The translations under genes were made by a program, and so were the position numbers. 64,000 nucleotides of DNA, taken from positions 3,961,501-4,025,500 of the forward strand of contig CM047426.1 of NCBI GenBank assembly GCA_026168455.1, read 5' to 3'. This stretch comes from Theocolax elegans (Eukaryota > Arthropoda > Insecta > Hymenoptera > Cerocephalidae). The notes below the pieces were generated by a model. The model was not told the origin of the DNA. It was given only the letters and a program-made list of their open reading frames with translations, and did no database searches. Each line of letters starts with the position of its first letter. Position 1 is the first letter of the stretch. Below are positions 63,750-64,000 of the stretch, piece by piece.

Positions 63750-64000
63750 ACATTCTTTATTACATGTTGACTCAGATTACAGGGATCTACATTTTCATAT
63801 TCAAGAATCGTGTTTAAAATATTAAATTGATAATTGGGAAAAATTCATAAAAATACTACGTAACGGAAAACTCGACGTGGCGGTTTTTGAAAAAAATATT
63901 TTTTCAATTAATCTCAAGTAAACAAGATTTGATCGATTATTTCATAAGTACTATTTCTAAGGAAAAATTATATTGATGTTAACAATTTCAAAATTTACAG
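63750..64000 (+). mobile_element. 380-bp TTAA MITE family, copy cut by the window edge
   Basis: TTAA at 63746-63749, then gttgactcagattacaggga, attcataaaaatac, ctcgacgtggcggtttt in family order; continues past the right edge. Confidence 0.55.

Noticed and set aside
1..64000. CRISPR arrays, bacterial operons or phage genes
   Set aside because: No regularly spaced repeats of the right size, no prokaryotic coding density; the window is intronic or intergenic eukaryotic DNA.

Overview
The window is strongly AT-rich, gene-poor eukaryotic DNA. GC-rich islands of 200-400 bp, GT-AG splice sites, many short inverted-repeat (MITE-like) elements and an arthropod-type LINE with an Inr+DPE promoter point to an insect; a hymenopteran with an AT-rich genome would fit, but I cannot fix the taxon. 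There is no bacterial, phage or CRISPR content.

The only cellular gene I recognise is on the minus strand near the left end. One coding exon carries the pseudosubstrate motif of the cAMP-dependent protein kinase inhibitor (PKI) family (GRTGRRNA with the upstream Phe). It occurs twice, at 5423-5680 and 6866-7123, inside a 1.44-kb tandem duplication. Each copy has a good acceptor, a GTTAGT donor, and a length (258 bp) and phase that allow either copy, or both, to be spliced in frame. Most of the window to the right looks like intron. A CG-richer, promoter-like region at 60.0-61.1 kb has minus-strand GTGAGT donors and CRE-like sites; it may be the 5' end of this gene, which would imply a first intron of more than 50 kb. 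That link is inference.

The other protein-coding unit is a full-length non-LTR retrotransposon on the plus strand (20762-26222). It has an Inr/DPE promoter, ORF1 (RNA-binding, CCHC knuckle, basic NLS-like stretch), ORF2 (APE endonuclease, reverse transcriptase, an RNase H-like region without its acidic residues, C-terminal CCHC), a 48-bp tandem repeat in the 3' UTR, an AATAAA signal, a poly(A) tail and a likely target-site duplication.

The rest is repeats. (1) A TTAA-flanked MITE family of about 380 bp has at least eight copies. (2) A TTAA-type foldback element lies at 26.6-27.3 kb, with a single arm at 8.6-8.9 kb. (3) A piggyBac-like MITE (TTAA-CCC...GGG-TTAA) sits beside each PKI exon. (4) Mariner-type MITEs lie at 15.7 and 61.6 kb, and a foldback at 40.4-41.0 kb has a diverged relative at 51.9-52.5 kb. 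(5) A 1.36-kb long inverted repeat lies at 46.76-48.11 kb. (6) There are large local duplications at 30.3-36.2 kb (about 3.4 kb, with 550-bp units) and 43.0-51.1 kb (about 3 kb). The paired copies differ mainly by small indels, so some may be uncollapsed haplotypes or assembly errors rather than real duplications.

Several small islands (11.5, 16.6, 19.1, 27.8, 36.5, 51.1-51.7 kb) are less AT-rich than their surroundings and are flagged as possible exons or regulatory DNA without a firm identity.
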